Assembly (NCBI RefSeq): GCF_000519005.1
Contig: NZ_JAER01000008.1
Coordinates: 62,001 to 126,000 of the forward strand
Reading direction: 5' to 3'
DNA length: 64,000 nucleotides
Source: Nocardioides sp. J54
GTDB lineage: Bacteria; Actinomycetota; Actinomycetes; Propionibacteriales; Nocardioidaceae
Both the position numbers and the translations under genes were made by a program. Positions 50,917 to 60,093 of this stretch are shown one piece after another; positions within the stretch are counted from its first letter, which is position 1, and every line of letters begins with the position of its first letter. The notes beneath the pieces were generated by a model. That model was given only the letters and a program-made list of their open reading frames with translations, did no database searches and was not told where the DNA came from.

Positions 50917-52542
50917 ATGCTTCGCACTCCTTCATCCCTCATTGCCGGCACACCCACCGACGTCGCTGCCGACCTGTCCGCGGGCGCCGCGGCGCACCTG
51001 CGCGCCGAGGGCGTCACCGTCGCGCGCGGCGGCCGCACCGTCCTGTCCGGCGTCGACGTGACCGTCGGCGCCGGGTCGCGCCTCGCCGTGGTCGGCGAGA
51101 ACGGCCGCGGCAAGACCACGCTCCTGCACGTCCTCGCCGGCGACCTCCCTCCGGACCGCGGCACGGTGAGCCGCGCCGGCACGCTGGCCCTGGTCGAGCA
51201 GACCCTCGACGTCGCCGACGACCGCACGGTCGGCGACCTCGTCCGCGACGCGGTCGGCGACGCGCTCGACGCCCTCGACCGACTGGAGGCCGCGACGGAG
51301 GCACTCGCCGCCGGGGAGCCGGACGCCGAGGACGCCTACGCACGGGCGCTCGAGGCCGCCACCCGGCTCGACGCCTGGGACGCCGAGCGCCGTGTCGACG
51401 TCGCCCTGGCCGGCCTCGGCGCGTGCACCGACCGGGGCCGGCGGCTGTCCACGCTGTCGGTCGGCCAGCGCTACCGGGTGCGCCTGGCCGTCGTCCTCGC
51501 CTCCGGTGTCGACCTGCTCCTGCTGGACGAGCCGACCAACCACCTCGACGCCGCGGCCCTCGACTTCCTGGCCCGCCGCCTGCGCGAGCACCCCGGGGGC
51601 GTCGCCGTGGTCAGCCACGACCGCGCGCTCCTGCGGGAGGTCACCACCACCTTCCTCGACCTCGACCCCAGCCGCGACGGACGGCCCCGCGTCCACGCCG
51701 GCGGGTACGACGGCTGGGTCACCGGCCGCCGGCGCGAGCGCGAGCGCTGGGAGCAGGAGCATGCCGAGCAGGTCGCCGAGCACGCAGCGCTGGAGCGGGC
51801 GGCCGACGAGGCCCGGGGGCGGCTGCGCACCGGGTGGCGCCCGGACAAGGGGACGGGCAAGCACCAGCGGGCGACCCGCGCGGGCGGCGTGGTCCGCGCC
51901 CTCAACCGGCGCGTCGGGGAGCTCGACGAGCACCGGGTCACCGTCCCGGAGCCCCCGCGAGCACTGTCCTTCCCCGCCCTGCGCGTACGACGGGGGCGGC
52001 CGTTGCTCGACGCCCGCGGGGTCGCCGTGGCCGGCCGGCTCCGGGGGCACCTGGACCTCTCGCTCGCTGGCGGCGACCGGCTCGTGCTGACCGGACCGAA
52101 CGGGGTCGGCAAGTCCACGCTGCTGGCGGTGCTCGCCGGCGGGCTCGAGCCGACCGACGGCGAGGTGCGCACGCACGACGGCGCCCGGGTGGTGCTGCTG
52201 TCGCAGGAGACGTCGACCGGCCTGTCGGCCGCCGGCCACGAGGCCGCGGTGCGAGCCACCGGCCTGCTCGACGAGGAGGCGCTGCGCACCCCCGTCGACC
52301 GGCTCTCCGAGGGTCAGCGGCGTCGCCTGCACCTCGCCCTCTGCCTCGCCGCACGCCCCGACGTCCTGCTGCTCGACGAGCCGACGAACCACCTCTCGAT
52401 CGCCCTGGTGGACGAGCTCACCCGAGCGCTGGAGACGACCTCGTGCGCCGTGGTCGTCGCCACCCACGACCGCCAGCTGCTGGCCGACACCGCCAATTGG
52501 CCGCGCCTGGCGCTGGGGGATCGCGGGCCGAGGACCGGGTAG
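50917..52542 (+). CDS. ABC-F family ATPase (antibiotic-resistance type ribosome protection)
   Basis: This 541-residue soluble protein has two ABC domains and no membrane segment. Domain 1 has GENGRGKTT, signature [12 protein letters not shown] and [12 protein letters not shown]. Domain 2 has [21 protein letters not shown] and [11 protein letters not shown]. Between them is an Arg/Glu-rich linker (about residues 250-340, [19 protein letters not shown]) that would reach into the ribosomal exit site. The closest architecture is actinobacterial antibiotic-resistance ABC-F proteins for macrolides, lincosamides or pleuromutilins. Start ATG follows GAGAG weakly. The upstream leader peptide and hairpins support antibiotic-induced expression. 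Confidence 0.9.
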   Translation: MLRTPSSLIAGTPTDVAADLSAGAAAHLRAEGVTVARGGRTVLSGVDVTVGAGSRLAVVGENGRGKTTLLHVLAGDLPPDRGTVSRAGTLALVEQTLDVADDRTVGDLVRDAVGDALDALDRLEAATEALAAGEPDAEDAYARALEAATRLDAWDAERRVDVALAGLGACTDRGRRLSTLSVGQRYRVRLAVVLASGVDLLLLDEPTNHLDAAALDFLARRLREHPGGVAVVSHDRALLREVTTTFLDLDPSRDGRPRVHAGGYDGWVTGRRRERERWEQEHAEQVAEHAALERAADEARGRLRTGWRPDKGTGKHQRATRAGGVVRALNRRVGELDEHRVTVPEPPRALSFPALRVRRGRPLLDARGVAVAGRLRGHLDLSLAGGDRLVLTGPNGVGKSTLLAVLAGGLEPTDGEVRTHDGARVVLLSQETSTGLSAAGHEAAVRATGLLDEEALRTPVDRLSEGQRRRLHLALCLAARPDVLLLDEPTNHLSIALVDELTRALETTSCAVVVATHDRQLLADTANWPRLALGDRGPRTG

Positions 52543-52600
52543 AGCACCGAAGGGCGCGCTCGGTAGGATTCCGGGCACGACCCTTGAACCCCTGCCGAGG

Positions 52601-55483
52601 ATGCGCGTGCACCTGATCGTCCTGCTCCACTTCGTGGCGGGACTGGGGGCGCCCTGGCTGGTCCGTCGCCTCGGGACGCGCGCGTTCGCCGTCCTGGCCG
52701 CCGTCCCTGCAGGCAGCCTCGTGTGGGCCGTCGCGCACACCGGGGCGGTGCGCGAGGGGGACGGCCCCACCGACGTGCTGTCGTGGGTGCCGTCGCTCGA
52801 CCTCGAGGTCGCACTGACGATGGGCGTCCTGCAGTGGCTGATGTTCCTCGTCGTGGTCGGGATCGGTGCCCTGGTCCTGGCCTACTGCACCTGGTACTTC
52901 ACCGACGACGACGAGGGGATCGGCACGTTCGCGGGCGTGCTGGTCGCCTTCGTCGGCGCGATGCTCGGCCTCGTCCTCGCCGACGACCTGCTGCTGCTCT
53001 ACGTCTTCTGGGAGCTGACGACGGTCTTCTCCTACCTGCTGATCGGCTACGACCCGACGAAGACGTCGTCGCGCCGCTCGGCGCTGCAGGCCCTGCTGGT
53101 CACCACCTTCGGTGGCCTGGCGATGCTGGTCGGTCTGCTGGTCATCGGCCACGAGGCCGGCACGCTGCGGATCTCGGAGATCCTCGCCGACCCGCCGGGC
53201 GGCACCTCCGTGACGATCGCCGTCGCGCTGCTGCTGGTCGGCGCGCTGAGCAAGTCCGCGCTCTTCCCCTTCCACTTCTGGCTGCCCGGCGCGATGGCCG
53301 CGCCGACGCCGGTCAGCGCCTACCTGCACGCCGCGGCGATGGTGAAGGCCGGTGTCTACCTGGTCGCGCTGCTGGCGCCGGCGTTCAGCACCGTCGCCGG
53401 GTGGCACGCGAGCCTGCTCGTCCTGGGAGTGCTCACGATGGTGCTGGGCGGGCTCCGCTCGCTGCGCCAGTACGACGTCAAGCTGCTCCTCGCCTACGGC
53501 ACGGTCAGCCAGCTCGGGTTCCTCATGGTGGTGCTGTCGATCGGCACCCGTCACGCGGCGCTCGCCGGCCTGGCGCTGCTGCTGGCGCACGCACTCTTCA
53601 AGGCGACGCTCTTCCTCGTCGTCGGCATCGTCGACAAGTCCACCGGCACGCGCGACCTGCGCAAGCTCTCCGGGCTCGGTCGGCGCCAGCCGGTGCTGCT
53701 CACGATCGCCGGCCTCGCCGCGCTGTCCATGGCCGGCGTGGTGCCGCTGCTCGGCTTCGTCGCCAAGGAGTCGAGCTTCGAGGCACTCGTCGACGTCGCG
53801 GAGACCGGCACCGAGCTGCCCGCGTGGGCCGGCTGGCTCGCCGTCGCCGGCGTCGTGGTCGGCTCGGTCCTCACCGTCGCCTACACCGCCCGCTTCGTGT
53901 GGGGCACCTTCGCCGACAAGCCCGCGGTGGACGACACCCCGCTGACCCCGCCCGGCGCAGGCTTCCAGGCCGCCCCGGCGGTGCTCGCGATGACCGGCCT
54001 CGTCCTCGGCTTCGCCGGCTCCCCGCTGACCAGCCAGCTCGCGCCGTACGTCGACCAGTTCCCTGCGGCCGAGAAGGAGCCCTACCTCGCGCTGTGGCAC
54101 GGCGTCGGGCTCCCGCTGCTGTTCTCCGTGCTCGCCGTCGGCGTCGGCCTGCTGATGTTCTGGAAGCGCGAGCGCTTCGCCCGCGCCCAGGCCCGGGTGA
54201 CCACCGACCTCAGCACCGAGCGCGGCTACGGCTGGACGATGCGGGCCGTCGACCGGGCCGCCGTCGAGGTGACCGGCTGGGTCCAGCGCGGCTCCGTGGC
54301 GGCGTACCTCGCGATCATCCTGCTCGTCGTCATCGGGCTGCCCGGGATGGCGGCACTGCTCAACGTGGACCCCGACGACCTGCGGGTCGTCCTGTGGGAC
54401 TCGCCGGCCCAGGCCGCCGTCGGCCTCGTCATCGTCGTCGCGGCGGTGATGACCGCGCGGTCGCGGCGCCGGCTGCGCGCGGTGGTGCTGGTCGGCGTGA
54501 CCGGCTACGGCACGGCCCTGCTCTTCCTGCTCCACGGCGCTCCCGACCTCGCGCTGACGCAGGTGCTGGTCGAGACCGTCAGCCTCGTGGTCTTCGTGCT
54601 CGTGCTGCGGCGGCTGCCGGAGTACTTCACCGACCGGCCGCTCACCTGGCACCGCTACCTGCGGGTCGCGCTCGGCGTCGGCGTCGCTGCCGGCGTCACC
54701 GGCTTCATGCTGCTGACGACCTCGGCGCGCACGCACGACCCGGTGTCGGTGGAGTTCGCCGAGCAGGCGGTCGAGTACGGCGGGGGCGAGAACATCGTCA
54801 ACGTCACGCTGGTCGACATCCGCGCCTGGGACACCTTCGGCGAGATCTCGGTCCTCGTGGCGGCCGCGACCGGCGTCGCGAGCCTGATCTTCCTCGACAC
54901 CCGGCTGTCCGGGATCCGGCGCCTCCGCGAGATCCCCTACCCGGTCGGCGTGACGAAGCAGCGGGCCACCGCCGGCCGCCGGGCGTGGCTGCCCGCGCCC
55001 CGGACCCTCGACGCGGACCGGCGCTCGATCGTCTTCGAGGTCGTCACCCGGCTGGTGTTCCACAGCATCGTCGTGTTCAGCATCTACCTGCTGCTGGCGG
55101 GCCACAACCAGCCCGGAGGCGGCTTCGCGGCCGGGCTGGTCACCGGCATCGCACTGATCATCCGCTACCTCGCGGGCGGCAAGTACGAGCTCGACGAGGC
55201 GGCGCCGGTCGACGCCGGCATCCTGATGGGCAGCGGCCTCGGCATCGCGGCGACGTCCGCCGTCGTACCCCTCTTCTTCGGCGGCGCCGTGCTGCAGAGC
55301 GCGATCGTCGACGTCTCGCTCGGGCCGCTCGGCAAGCTGCACCTGGTGTCGTCGACCGGGTTCGACATCGGCGTCTACCTGATCGTGGTCGCGCTCATCC
55401 TCGACCTGCTGCGCACCTTCGGCTCGCGCATCGACCGCCAGGTCCAGCGCGAGCGCCGCGAGGCAGAGGGGAGCCCTGCCTGA
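52601..55483 (+). CDS. mrpA: Mrp cation/proton antiporter subunit A with fused subunit B
   Basis: This 960-residue polytopic protein has an NADH-quinone oxidoreductase ND5-like antiporter module in residues 60-500 (FWELTTVFSYLLIGYD, HFWLPGAMAAPTPVSAYLHAA, TVSQLGFLMVV). An MbhD-like segment follows at about 620-670 (LLFLLHGAPDLALTQVLVETVSLVVFVLVLRRLP), and a C-terminal MnhB domain at about 810-950 (HNQPGGGFAAGLVTGIALIIRYLAGG). No separate mrpB gene is present, consistent with the fusion. It is the first of six overlapping genes for Na+(Li+)/H+ exchange. ATG follows GAGG. Confidence 0.95.
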   Translation: MRVHLIVLLHFVAGLGAPWLVRRLGTRAFAVLAAVPAGSLVWAVAHTGAVREGDGPTDVLSWVPSLDLEVALTMGVLQWLMFLVVVGIGALVLAYCTWYFTDDDEGIGTFAGVLVAFVGAMLGLVLADDLLLLYVFWELTTVFSYLLIGYDPTKTSSRRSALQALLVTTFGGLAMLVGLLVIGHEAGTLRISEILADPPGGTSVTIAVALLLVGALSKSALFPFHFWLPGAMAAPTPVSAYLHAAAMVKAGVYLVALLAPAFSTVAGWHASLLVLGVLTMVLGGLRSLRQYDVKLLLAYGTVSQLGFLMVVLSIGTRHAALAGLALLLAHALFKATLFLVVGIVDKSTGTRDLRKLSGLGRRQPVLLTIAGLAALSMAGVVPLLGFVAKESSFEALVDVAETGTELPAWAGWLAVAGVVVGSVLTVAYTARFVWGTFADKPAVDDTPLTPPGAGFQAAPAVLAMTGLVLGFAGSPLTSQLAPYVDQFPAAEKEPYLALWHGVGLPLLFSVLAVGVGLLMFWKRERFARAQARVTTDLSTERGYGWTMRAVDRAAVEVTGWVQRGSVAAYLAIILLVVIGLPGMAALLNVDPDDLRVVLWDSPAQAAVGLVIVVAAVMTARSRRRLRAVVLVGVTGYGTALLFLLHGAPDLALTQVLVETVSLVVFVLVLRRLPEYFTDRPLTWHRYLRVALGVGVAAGVTGFMLLTTSARTHDPVSVEFAEQAVEYGGGENIVNVTLVDIRAWDTFGEISVLVAAATGVASLIFLDTRLSGIRRLREIPYPVGVTKQRATAGRRAWLPAPRTLDADRRSIVFEVVTRLVFHSIVVFSIYLLLAGHNQPGGGFAAGLVTGIALIIRYLAGGKYELDEAAPVDAGILMGSGLGIAATSAVVPLFFGGAVLQSAIVDVSLGPLGKLHLVSSTGFDIGVYLIVVALILDLLRTFGSRIDRQVQRERREAEGSPA

Positions 55484-55911
55484 TGGACGCGAACCTGACC
55501 CTGGTCCTCACCGGCGCCGCCATGATCGGCTGCGGCGTCTACCTCGTGCTGGAGCGCAGCCTGACCCGCGTGCTGGTCGGCCTCGTCGTGCTGAGCAACG
55601 GGGTGAACCTCCAGTTCCTCGTCGCCGGCGGCAAGGCCGGCGAGGCGCCCATCGTCGGTGAGGCCGCCGCGTCGGAGATGAGCGACCCGCTGCCGCAGGC
55701 ACTGGTCCTCACGGCGATCGTGATCACCCTCGCCATGGTGGCGTTCGTGCTGGCGATGGCCTACCGCAGCTGGCAGCTCAACGACCACGACGACGTCCAG
55801 GACGACGTCGAGGACGCAGCCATCCGTCGGCTCGCGGAGAGCGACGAACAGTCCGACAGCTTCGACCTCTCCAGCGACGAGCCCGAGACCTTCGAGCAGG
55901 AGGGCGCATGA
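55483..55911 (+). CDS. mrpC: Mrp antiporter subunit C
   Basis: This 142-residue NuoK-like protein has three membrane helices (about residues 6-24, 27-48, 66-90) with the motifs GVYLVLERSLTRVLVGLVVLSNGVNL and DPLPQALVLTAIVITLAM. The C-terminal 45 residues are a strongly acidic tail (DDVQDDVEDAA, EQSDSFDLSSDEPETFEQE). The ATG overlaps the mrpA stop as TGATG. It is part of the membrane arm of the Mrp complex. Confidence 0.94.
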   Translation: MDANLTLVLTGAAMIGCGVYLVLERSLTRVLVGLVVLSNGVNLQFLVAGGKAGEAPIVGEAAASEMSDPLPQALVLTAIVITLAMVAFVLAMAYRSWQLNDHDDVQDDVEDAAIRRLAESDEQSDSFDLSSDEPETFEQEGA

Positions 55912-57611
55912 ACGTCAGCCTCCTCGTCCCGCTCCCCGTCGTCCTCCCCCTCCTCGGCGCCGGGGCGGCCCTGGTGCTGTCCCGCCGGCCGCACGCGCAA
56001 CGGGCCGTCAGCGTCACCGTCCTGGCCGCGATGGCCGCCATCGCCGCGGTGCTCGCCGTGGCGGCCGACCAGGAAGGACCACAGGTCGCGTGGATCGCCG
56101 GCTGGCCGGAGCCCCTGGGCATCGCCCTGGTCGCCGACCGGCTCTCCGCCCTGATGCTGCTCGTCTCGTCGCTGGTGACCCTCGCGGTCCTCACCTACTC
56201 CGTCGGCCAGGGCATGACCGGCGACGGGGAGGAGCGCACGCCGATCTCCGTCTACCACCCGACCTTCCTCGTGCTCGTCGCCGGCGTCGCCAACGCCTTC
56301 CTCGCCGGCGACCTGTTCAACCTCTTCGTCAGCTTCGAGATGCTGCTGTTCGCCAGCTACGTGCTGCTGACGCTCGGCGGCACCATGGCGCGGATCCGCG
56401 CCGGGACGATCTACGTGGTCGTCAACCTGCTCTCGTCGATGCTCTTCCTGGTGGCACTGGCCGCCGTGTACGCCGCGACCGGCACCCTCAACCTCGCGCA
56501 CCTCTCCACCCGGCTGGCCGAGCTCCCCGACAGCGTGGCCCTGGTGCTGCAGCTGATCCTGCTGGTGGTGTTCGCGATCAAGGCCGCGATCTTCCCGTTG
56601 TCGATGTGGCTGCCGGACAGCTACCCGACCGCCCCCGCGCCGGTGACCGCGGTGTTCGCCGGCCTGCTCACGAAGGTCGGCGTCTACGCGATCCTGCGGA
56701 TGCAGTCGCTGCTCTTCCCCGACCAGCCGCTCACCGACCTGCTGATGTGGGCGGCGCTCGCGACGATGATCATCGCGATCCTCGGCGCGATCGCGCAGTC
56801 CGACATCAAGCGCATGCTGTCCTTCACCCTGGTCAGCCACATCGGCTTCCTGGTGTTCGGCATCGGCCTGGGCTCCGCCGCGGGCTTCTCCGGGGCGATC
56901 CTCTACGTCGCCCACCACATCACCATCCAGACCGCGCTGTTCCTGGTCGTCGGCCTGATCGAGCGGCGGGCCGGCAGCTCGTCCCTGGTGCGCCTCGGCG
57001 GCCTCGCCCGGCTCGCTCCCCTGCTGGGCATCCTGTTCTTCGTCCCCGCGATGAACCTCGCCGGGATCCCGCCGTTCTCCGGGTTCATCGGCAAGGTGAT
57101 GCTGATCGAGGCCGGTGTCGCCGACGGCAGCGTGCTCGCCTGGCTGCTGGTCGGCGGCAGCGTGGTCACCAGCCTGCTCACCCTGTACGCGGTGGCGAAG
57201 ACCTGGTCGCTGGCGTTCTGGCGCACGCCCCTGGAGGCCCACGAGATGGCTGCCCGGCTGGTGACCGCCGAGGACGAGGCGTCGCCGCCGCGGGGCGCCA
57301 GCCCCCGCGAGGACAGGCCCGTCCGGCTCGGGCACGGCGAGGGCCCGGGGCTGGTCGCCCAGGGCCTGGACGAGGTGGAGCGGGTCCACGACCCCGACCA
57401 CCCCGACCGCGACCTGCACCAGCGGCTGCAGGACGGCGACCTGCCGGACCGGCTCCCGCGCTCGATGGTGTGGTCGACGACCGGCCTGGTCGCCATCACC
57501 GTGGCCCTGACCTTCGTCGCCGGGCCGCTCGCGGGCTACACCGACCGGGCCGCGGTCGACCTGCTCGAGCGCACCCCGTACGTCTCGGCCGTCCTGGAGG
57601 ACACGCCATGA
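55908..57611 (+). CDS. mrpD: Mrp antiporter subunit D
   Basis: This 567-residue ND2/ND4-like antiporter subunit has about fourteen helices. Conserved stretches are FNLFVSFEMLLFASYVLL, PLSMWLPDSYPTAPAPVTAVFAGLLTKVG and DIKRMLSFTLVSHIGFLVFGIG, with the lysines and glutamates of the proton path. Between the last two helices lies an unusual hydrophilic stretch of about 70 residues (about 445-515) rich in Glu/Asp/Arg/Pro. Start overlaps mrpC by ATGA. Confidence 0.94.
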   Translation: MNVSLLVPLPVVLPLLGAGAALVLSRRPHAQRAVSVTVLAAMAAIAAVLAVAADQEGPQVAWIAGWPEPLGIALVADRLSALMLLVSSLVTLAVLTYSVGQGMTGDGEERTPISVYHPTFLVLVAGVANAFLAGDLFNLFVSFEMLLFASYVLLTLGGTMARIRAGTIYVVVNLLSSMLFLVALAAVYAATGTLNLAHLSTRLAELPDSVALVLQLILLVVFAIKAAIFPLSMWLPDSYPTAPAPVTAVFAGLLTKVGVYAILRMQSLLFPDQPLTDLLMWAALATMIIAILGAIAQSDIKRMLSFTLVSHIGFLVFGIGLGSAAGFSGAILYVAHHITIQTALFLVVGLIERRAGSSSLVRLGGLARLAPLLGILFFVPAMNLAGIPPFSGFIGKVMLIEAGVADGSVLAWLLVGGSVVTSLLTLYAVAKTWSLAFWRTPLEAHEMAARLVTAEDEASPPRGASPREDRPVRLGHGEGPGLVAQGLDEVERVHDPDHPDRDLHQRLQDGDLPDRLPRSMVWSTTGLVAITVALTFVAGPLAGYTDRAAVDLLERTPYVSAVLEDTP

Positions 57612-58270
57612 CCGCCGACGTGGCCCCCGCCCCGGTGCCGGACCAGCCCTCCGCCGTACGCCGGCGGCTGGCGAACGTCCAGCTCGGCGTGACGCTGTGG
57701 CTCACCGTCCTGTGGCTGGTGCTGTGGCGCGACCTGACCTTCCCGCTCGTGGTCGGCGGACTGCTCGTCGGCGTGGTCGTGCAGCTGGTGTTCCCGCTGC
57801 CGCCCCTGCGGATGCACCTGCGCCCGCGTCCGGTCGGGCTGCTCGTGCTGGTCGCGGTGTTCCTGCGCGACGTCGTCGTCGCGAGCTGGCAGGTCACCCG
57901 GATCGTGCTGCGCCCCGGCCCGGTCACCAACGCCGTCGTCGAGATCCAGCTGCGCACGCCCTCGGACTTCGTCCTCACCATCGTCGGCGAGATGCTGACC
58001 CTGATCCCGGGCAGCGTCCTGGTCGAGGCCCGCCGGGCGAGCCACACCATCTACATGCACGTCCTGGACGTCGCCGACGAGGACGACGTCGAGGAGTTCC
58101 GCCAGCTCGCGCTCGCCCAGGAGCGCCGCGTGCTGCGGGCCTTCGGCATCGACGACAGCCACCTGTCGCTGCCGCCGGAGCAGGCGCAGCAGGCCGTGCG
58201 CGACCGCGCGGCGGGCGAGGACGTGCAGGGTGTCGTCCACGGCGTGCACGACGAGGAGGGCTTCGGATGA
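57608..58270 (+). CDS. mrpE: Mrp antiporter subunit E
   Basis: This 220-residue protein has two to three N-terminal membrane helices (about residues 28-70 and 78-100) and a cytoplasmic domain with the MnhE core VVASWQVTRIVLRPG, PSDFVLTIVGEMLTLIPGSV and HTIYMHVLDV. The C-terminal 50 residues are acidic and longer than in many MrpE proteins. It overlaps mrpD by ATGA. Confidence 0.93.
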   Translation: MTADVAPAPVPDQPSAVRRRLANVQLGVTLWLTVLWLVLWRDLTFPLVVGGLLVGVVVQLVFPLPPLRMHLRPRPVGLLVLVAVFLRDVVVASWQVTRIVLRPGPVTNAVVEIQLRTPSDFVLTIVGEMLTLIPGSVLVEARRASHTIYMHVLDVADEDDVEEFRQLALAQERRVLRAFGIDDSHLSLPPEQAQQAVRDRAAGEDVQGVVHGVHDEEGFG

Positions 58271-58554
58271 GCGTGACCGACTGGGTGCTCGGCGGGTGCG
58301 TGGTCGTGCTCGCCGTCGCCGCTCTGCTCCTCACCGCCCGGATCACGATCGGTCCGACCACGCTCGACCGGATCATCGCCATGGACGCCCTCATCGCCGT
58401 CCTCATCTGCGGCCTCGCCCTCGACGCGGCGGTACGACGCAGCACCGACACCATCCCGATCCTGCTCACGCTCACCGTGCTGGGGTTCGTGGGATCGGTG
58501 AGCGTCGCCCGGTTCACCCGCGGGCGCACCGACATCGAGGGGGACCCGCGATGA
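58267..58554 (+). CDS. mrpF: Mrp antiporter subunit F
   Basis: This 95-residue protein has three membrane helices and the MrpF motif GPTTLDRIIAMDALIAVLICG (Asp in the first cytoplasmic loop). It is overlapped by mrpE at its start (ATGA) and by mrpG at its end, so the operon is fully coupled. Confidence 0.94.
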   Translation: MSVTDWVLGGCVVVLAVAALLLTARITIGPTTLDRIIAMDALIAVLICGLALDAAVRRSTDTIPILLTLTVLGFVGSVSVARFTRGRTDIEGDPR

Positions 58555-58913
58555 CCTGGCCCGGGGTCGCCGACGCACTCGCCGCCGTGTGCCTCTCGCT
58601 GGGCGCGTTGCTGACGCTCGTCGCAGCGATCGGCATGCTGCGCTTCCCGGACCTGCTCACCCGGATGCACGCGGTGACCAAGCCGCAGGTGCTCGGCCTG
58701 CTGCTGGTCTGCACCGGCCTCGCGCTGCGCCTGCGCGACCCCGGCGCCACGGGCCTGCTCGTGCTGGTGGTGGTCGCGCAGATGCTCACCGCACCGGTCG
58801 CCAGCCACATGGCCGGCCGCGCGTCGTACCGCAGTGGGCAGATGCGCACCGACCTGCTCGTCGTCGACGAGCTGACCGGCGTCGACCTGGAGGAGAACCG
58901 CGGCGCCCCCTGA
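58551..58913 (+). CDS. mrpG: Mrp antiporter subunit G
   Basis: This 120-residue protein has three membrane helices. The conserved MnhG start LTLVAAIGMLRFPDLLTRMHAVTKPQ is followed by LLVLVVVAQMLTAPVASHMAGRASYR. It ends the Mrp operon. The acidic tail DLLVVDELTGVDLEENR is cytoplasmic. About 55 bp separate it from the convergent TetR gene. Confidence 0.95.
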   Translation: MTWPGVADALAAVCLSLGALLTLVAAIGMLRFPDLLTRMHAVTKPQVLGLLLVCTGLALRLRDPGATGLLVLVVVAQMLTAPVASHMAGRASYRSGQMRTDLLVVDELTGVDLEENRGAP

Positions 58914-58967
58914 CCGTCACCGGTCGCGCACCGAACAACGGATCAGCCGACCAGCCGACCGACCCGA

Positions 58968-59591
58968 TCAGTCGCGCGGGACCAGGCCGCCGATCAGCAT
59001 CTCGGCGAACATCTCGCCGATCTCCGAGGGCGACAGGCTCCCTGCGAGGTCGAGCCAGGCGTGCGTCCACGCGCCGGTGCCGATGATGCCGAAGGCGATC
59101 ACCCGCGCCGGGCCGATCCGCCGGAAGGCGCCCTCGTTCATGCCGTGCTCGATGAGGTCGACGAAGATCCGCTCGAACTCGTCGCGCTTGCGCTGGATCT
59201 CCTCGAACGTGTCGCCGTCGAGGAAGCGGCGCTCCTGCAGGAACACCGTGATCTCGGCCTTGTAGACCCCCATCGGCTCGAGGAGGGCCTCCTTGATGAG
59301 CTTGCGCAACCGGTCGGCCGGCGGCAGCCCGGGCTCCGACATCACCGCCCTGGCCTTCGAGAGCTGGTGGTCGATGAACTCGTCGTGGACGCGCTGCAGC
59401 AGCTCGTCCTTGCTCTGGAAGTGGTGGTAGAAGGCACCCTTGGTCAGGCCCGCGGCGTCGACGATGCTCTGCACCGAGGTGCTCGCGTAGCCCCTGGTCT
59501 CGAACAGCTCGATGCCGGCCTTCACCAGTGCCTTGCGCGCACCCTCGGGGTCGCGGAGCCTCTTGCGACGCCCGCTCGCAGCCTCGGCCAC
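58968..59591 (-). CDS. TetR-family regulator of an acyl-CoA catabolic operon
   Basis: This protein of about 207 residues has its TetR helix-turn-helix at residues 18-65 (GIELFETRGYASTSVQSIVDAAGLTKGAFYHHFQSKDELL) and a TetR_C ligand domain. The GTG at 59591 is preferred because GGAGG lies 5 bp upstream; a GTG two codons earlier touches that site. It is the last gene of the MaoC/acyl-CoA dehydrogenase/ABC transporter run, with a palindrome just upstream. FadR- or PaaR-like control by an acyl-CoA is likely. Confidence 0.88.
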   Translation of the reverse strand: MAEAASGRRKRLRDPEGARKALVKAGIELFETRGYASTSVQSIVDAAGLTKGAFYHHFQSKDELLQRVHDEFIDHQLSKARAVMSEPGLPPADRLRKLIKEALLEPMGVYKAEITVFLQERRFLDGDTFEEIQRKRDEFERIFVDLIEHGMNEGAFRRIGPARVIAFGIIGTGAWTHAWLDLAGSLSPSEIGEMFAEMLIGGLVPRD

Positions 59592-59619
59592 GGGCACCTC
59601 CTCACGTGATCGGTTCTGT

Positions 59620-59635
59620 CGGTCCAGACTGACCG
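59620..59635. promoter_or_regulatory. CGGTC-N6-GACCG palindrome upstream of tetR
   Basis: CGGTCCAGACTGACCG is a perfect 5-bp inverted repeat with a 6-bp spacer, 28 bp before the tetR start and just after the MaoC stop. It is a candidate autoregulatory TetR site. Confidence 0.45.
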
Positions 59636-59640
59636 GTACG

Positions 59641-60093
59641 TTAGCAACCGGGGCGGCACTGCAGCAGGTTCACCATCTCCCCGGCGTGGACGACCTCGTC
59701 ACGCTGGTTGAGCACCTCGACCTCCTGCACGACCACCCCCCGGCGGCCGTCACGGGTGGGACGGAGCTCTGCAACGGTGGTGCGGGTGCGCACGGTGTCC
59801 CCGATGAGGACGGGCGCCCGCATGGTCCAGCGCCGCACCTCGAGGAACGCGACGAGCGGCTGGCCGACGAACGGCAGCTGTCCCCGTTGCCCCGTCGCGA
59901 CGGAGAGGACCAGCGCGCCGTGCACGAGCCGGGTCCCGAAGGGGCTCCGGGCGGCGTGCTCGGCGTCGGTGTGGAGCGGGTGGAAGTCACCCGAGACCCC
60001 GCAGAAGGCGACGACGTCCGCCTCGGTCATGGTGCGCCCGGTGCTGGTCCAGGCGTCGCCGAGCGCCAGGTCGTCGAACCAGAGCTCAGCCAT
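59641..60093 (-). CDS. MaoC-like hot-dog fold dehydratase
   Basis: This 150-residue protein has the (R)-hydratase 2 motif: VVAFCGVSGDFHPLHTDAEHAARSPFGTRLVHGALVLS, in which Asp and His of SGDxHPLH are the catalytic pair of MaoC/enoyl-CoA hydratases. It would hydrate an enoyl-CoA made by the acyl-CoA dehydrogenases encoded just upstream, whose gene overlaps it by 8 bp. Members of this family in actinobacterial steroid catabolism work in the same way. Confidence 0.9.
   Translation of the reverse strand: MAELWFDDLALGDAWTSTGRTMTEADVVAFCGVSGDFHPLHTDAEHAARSPFGTRLVHGALVLSVATGQRGQLPFVGQPLVAFLEVRRWTMRAPVLIGDTVRTRTTVAELRPTRDGRRGVVVQEVEVLNQRDEVVHAGEMVNLLQCRPGC

Noticed and set aside
52418..55342. 974-codon minus-strand frame opposite mrpA
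   Set aside because: It is an antisense shadow with Glu/Arg/Gln/His-rich sequence. The plus strand encodes an unmistakable antiporter subunit.
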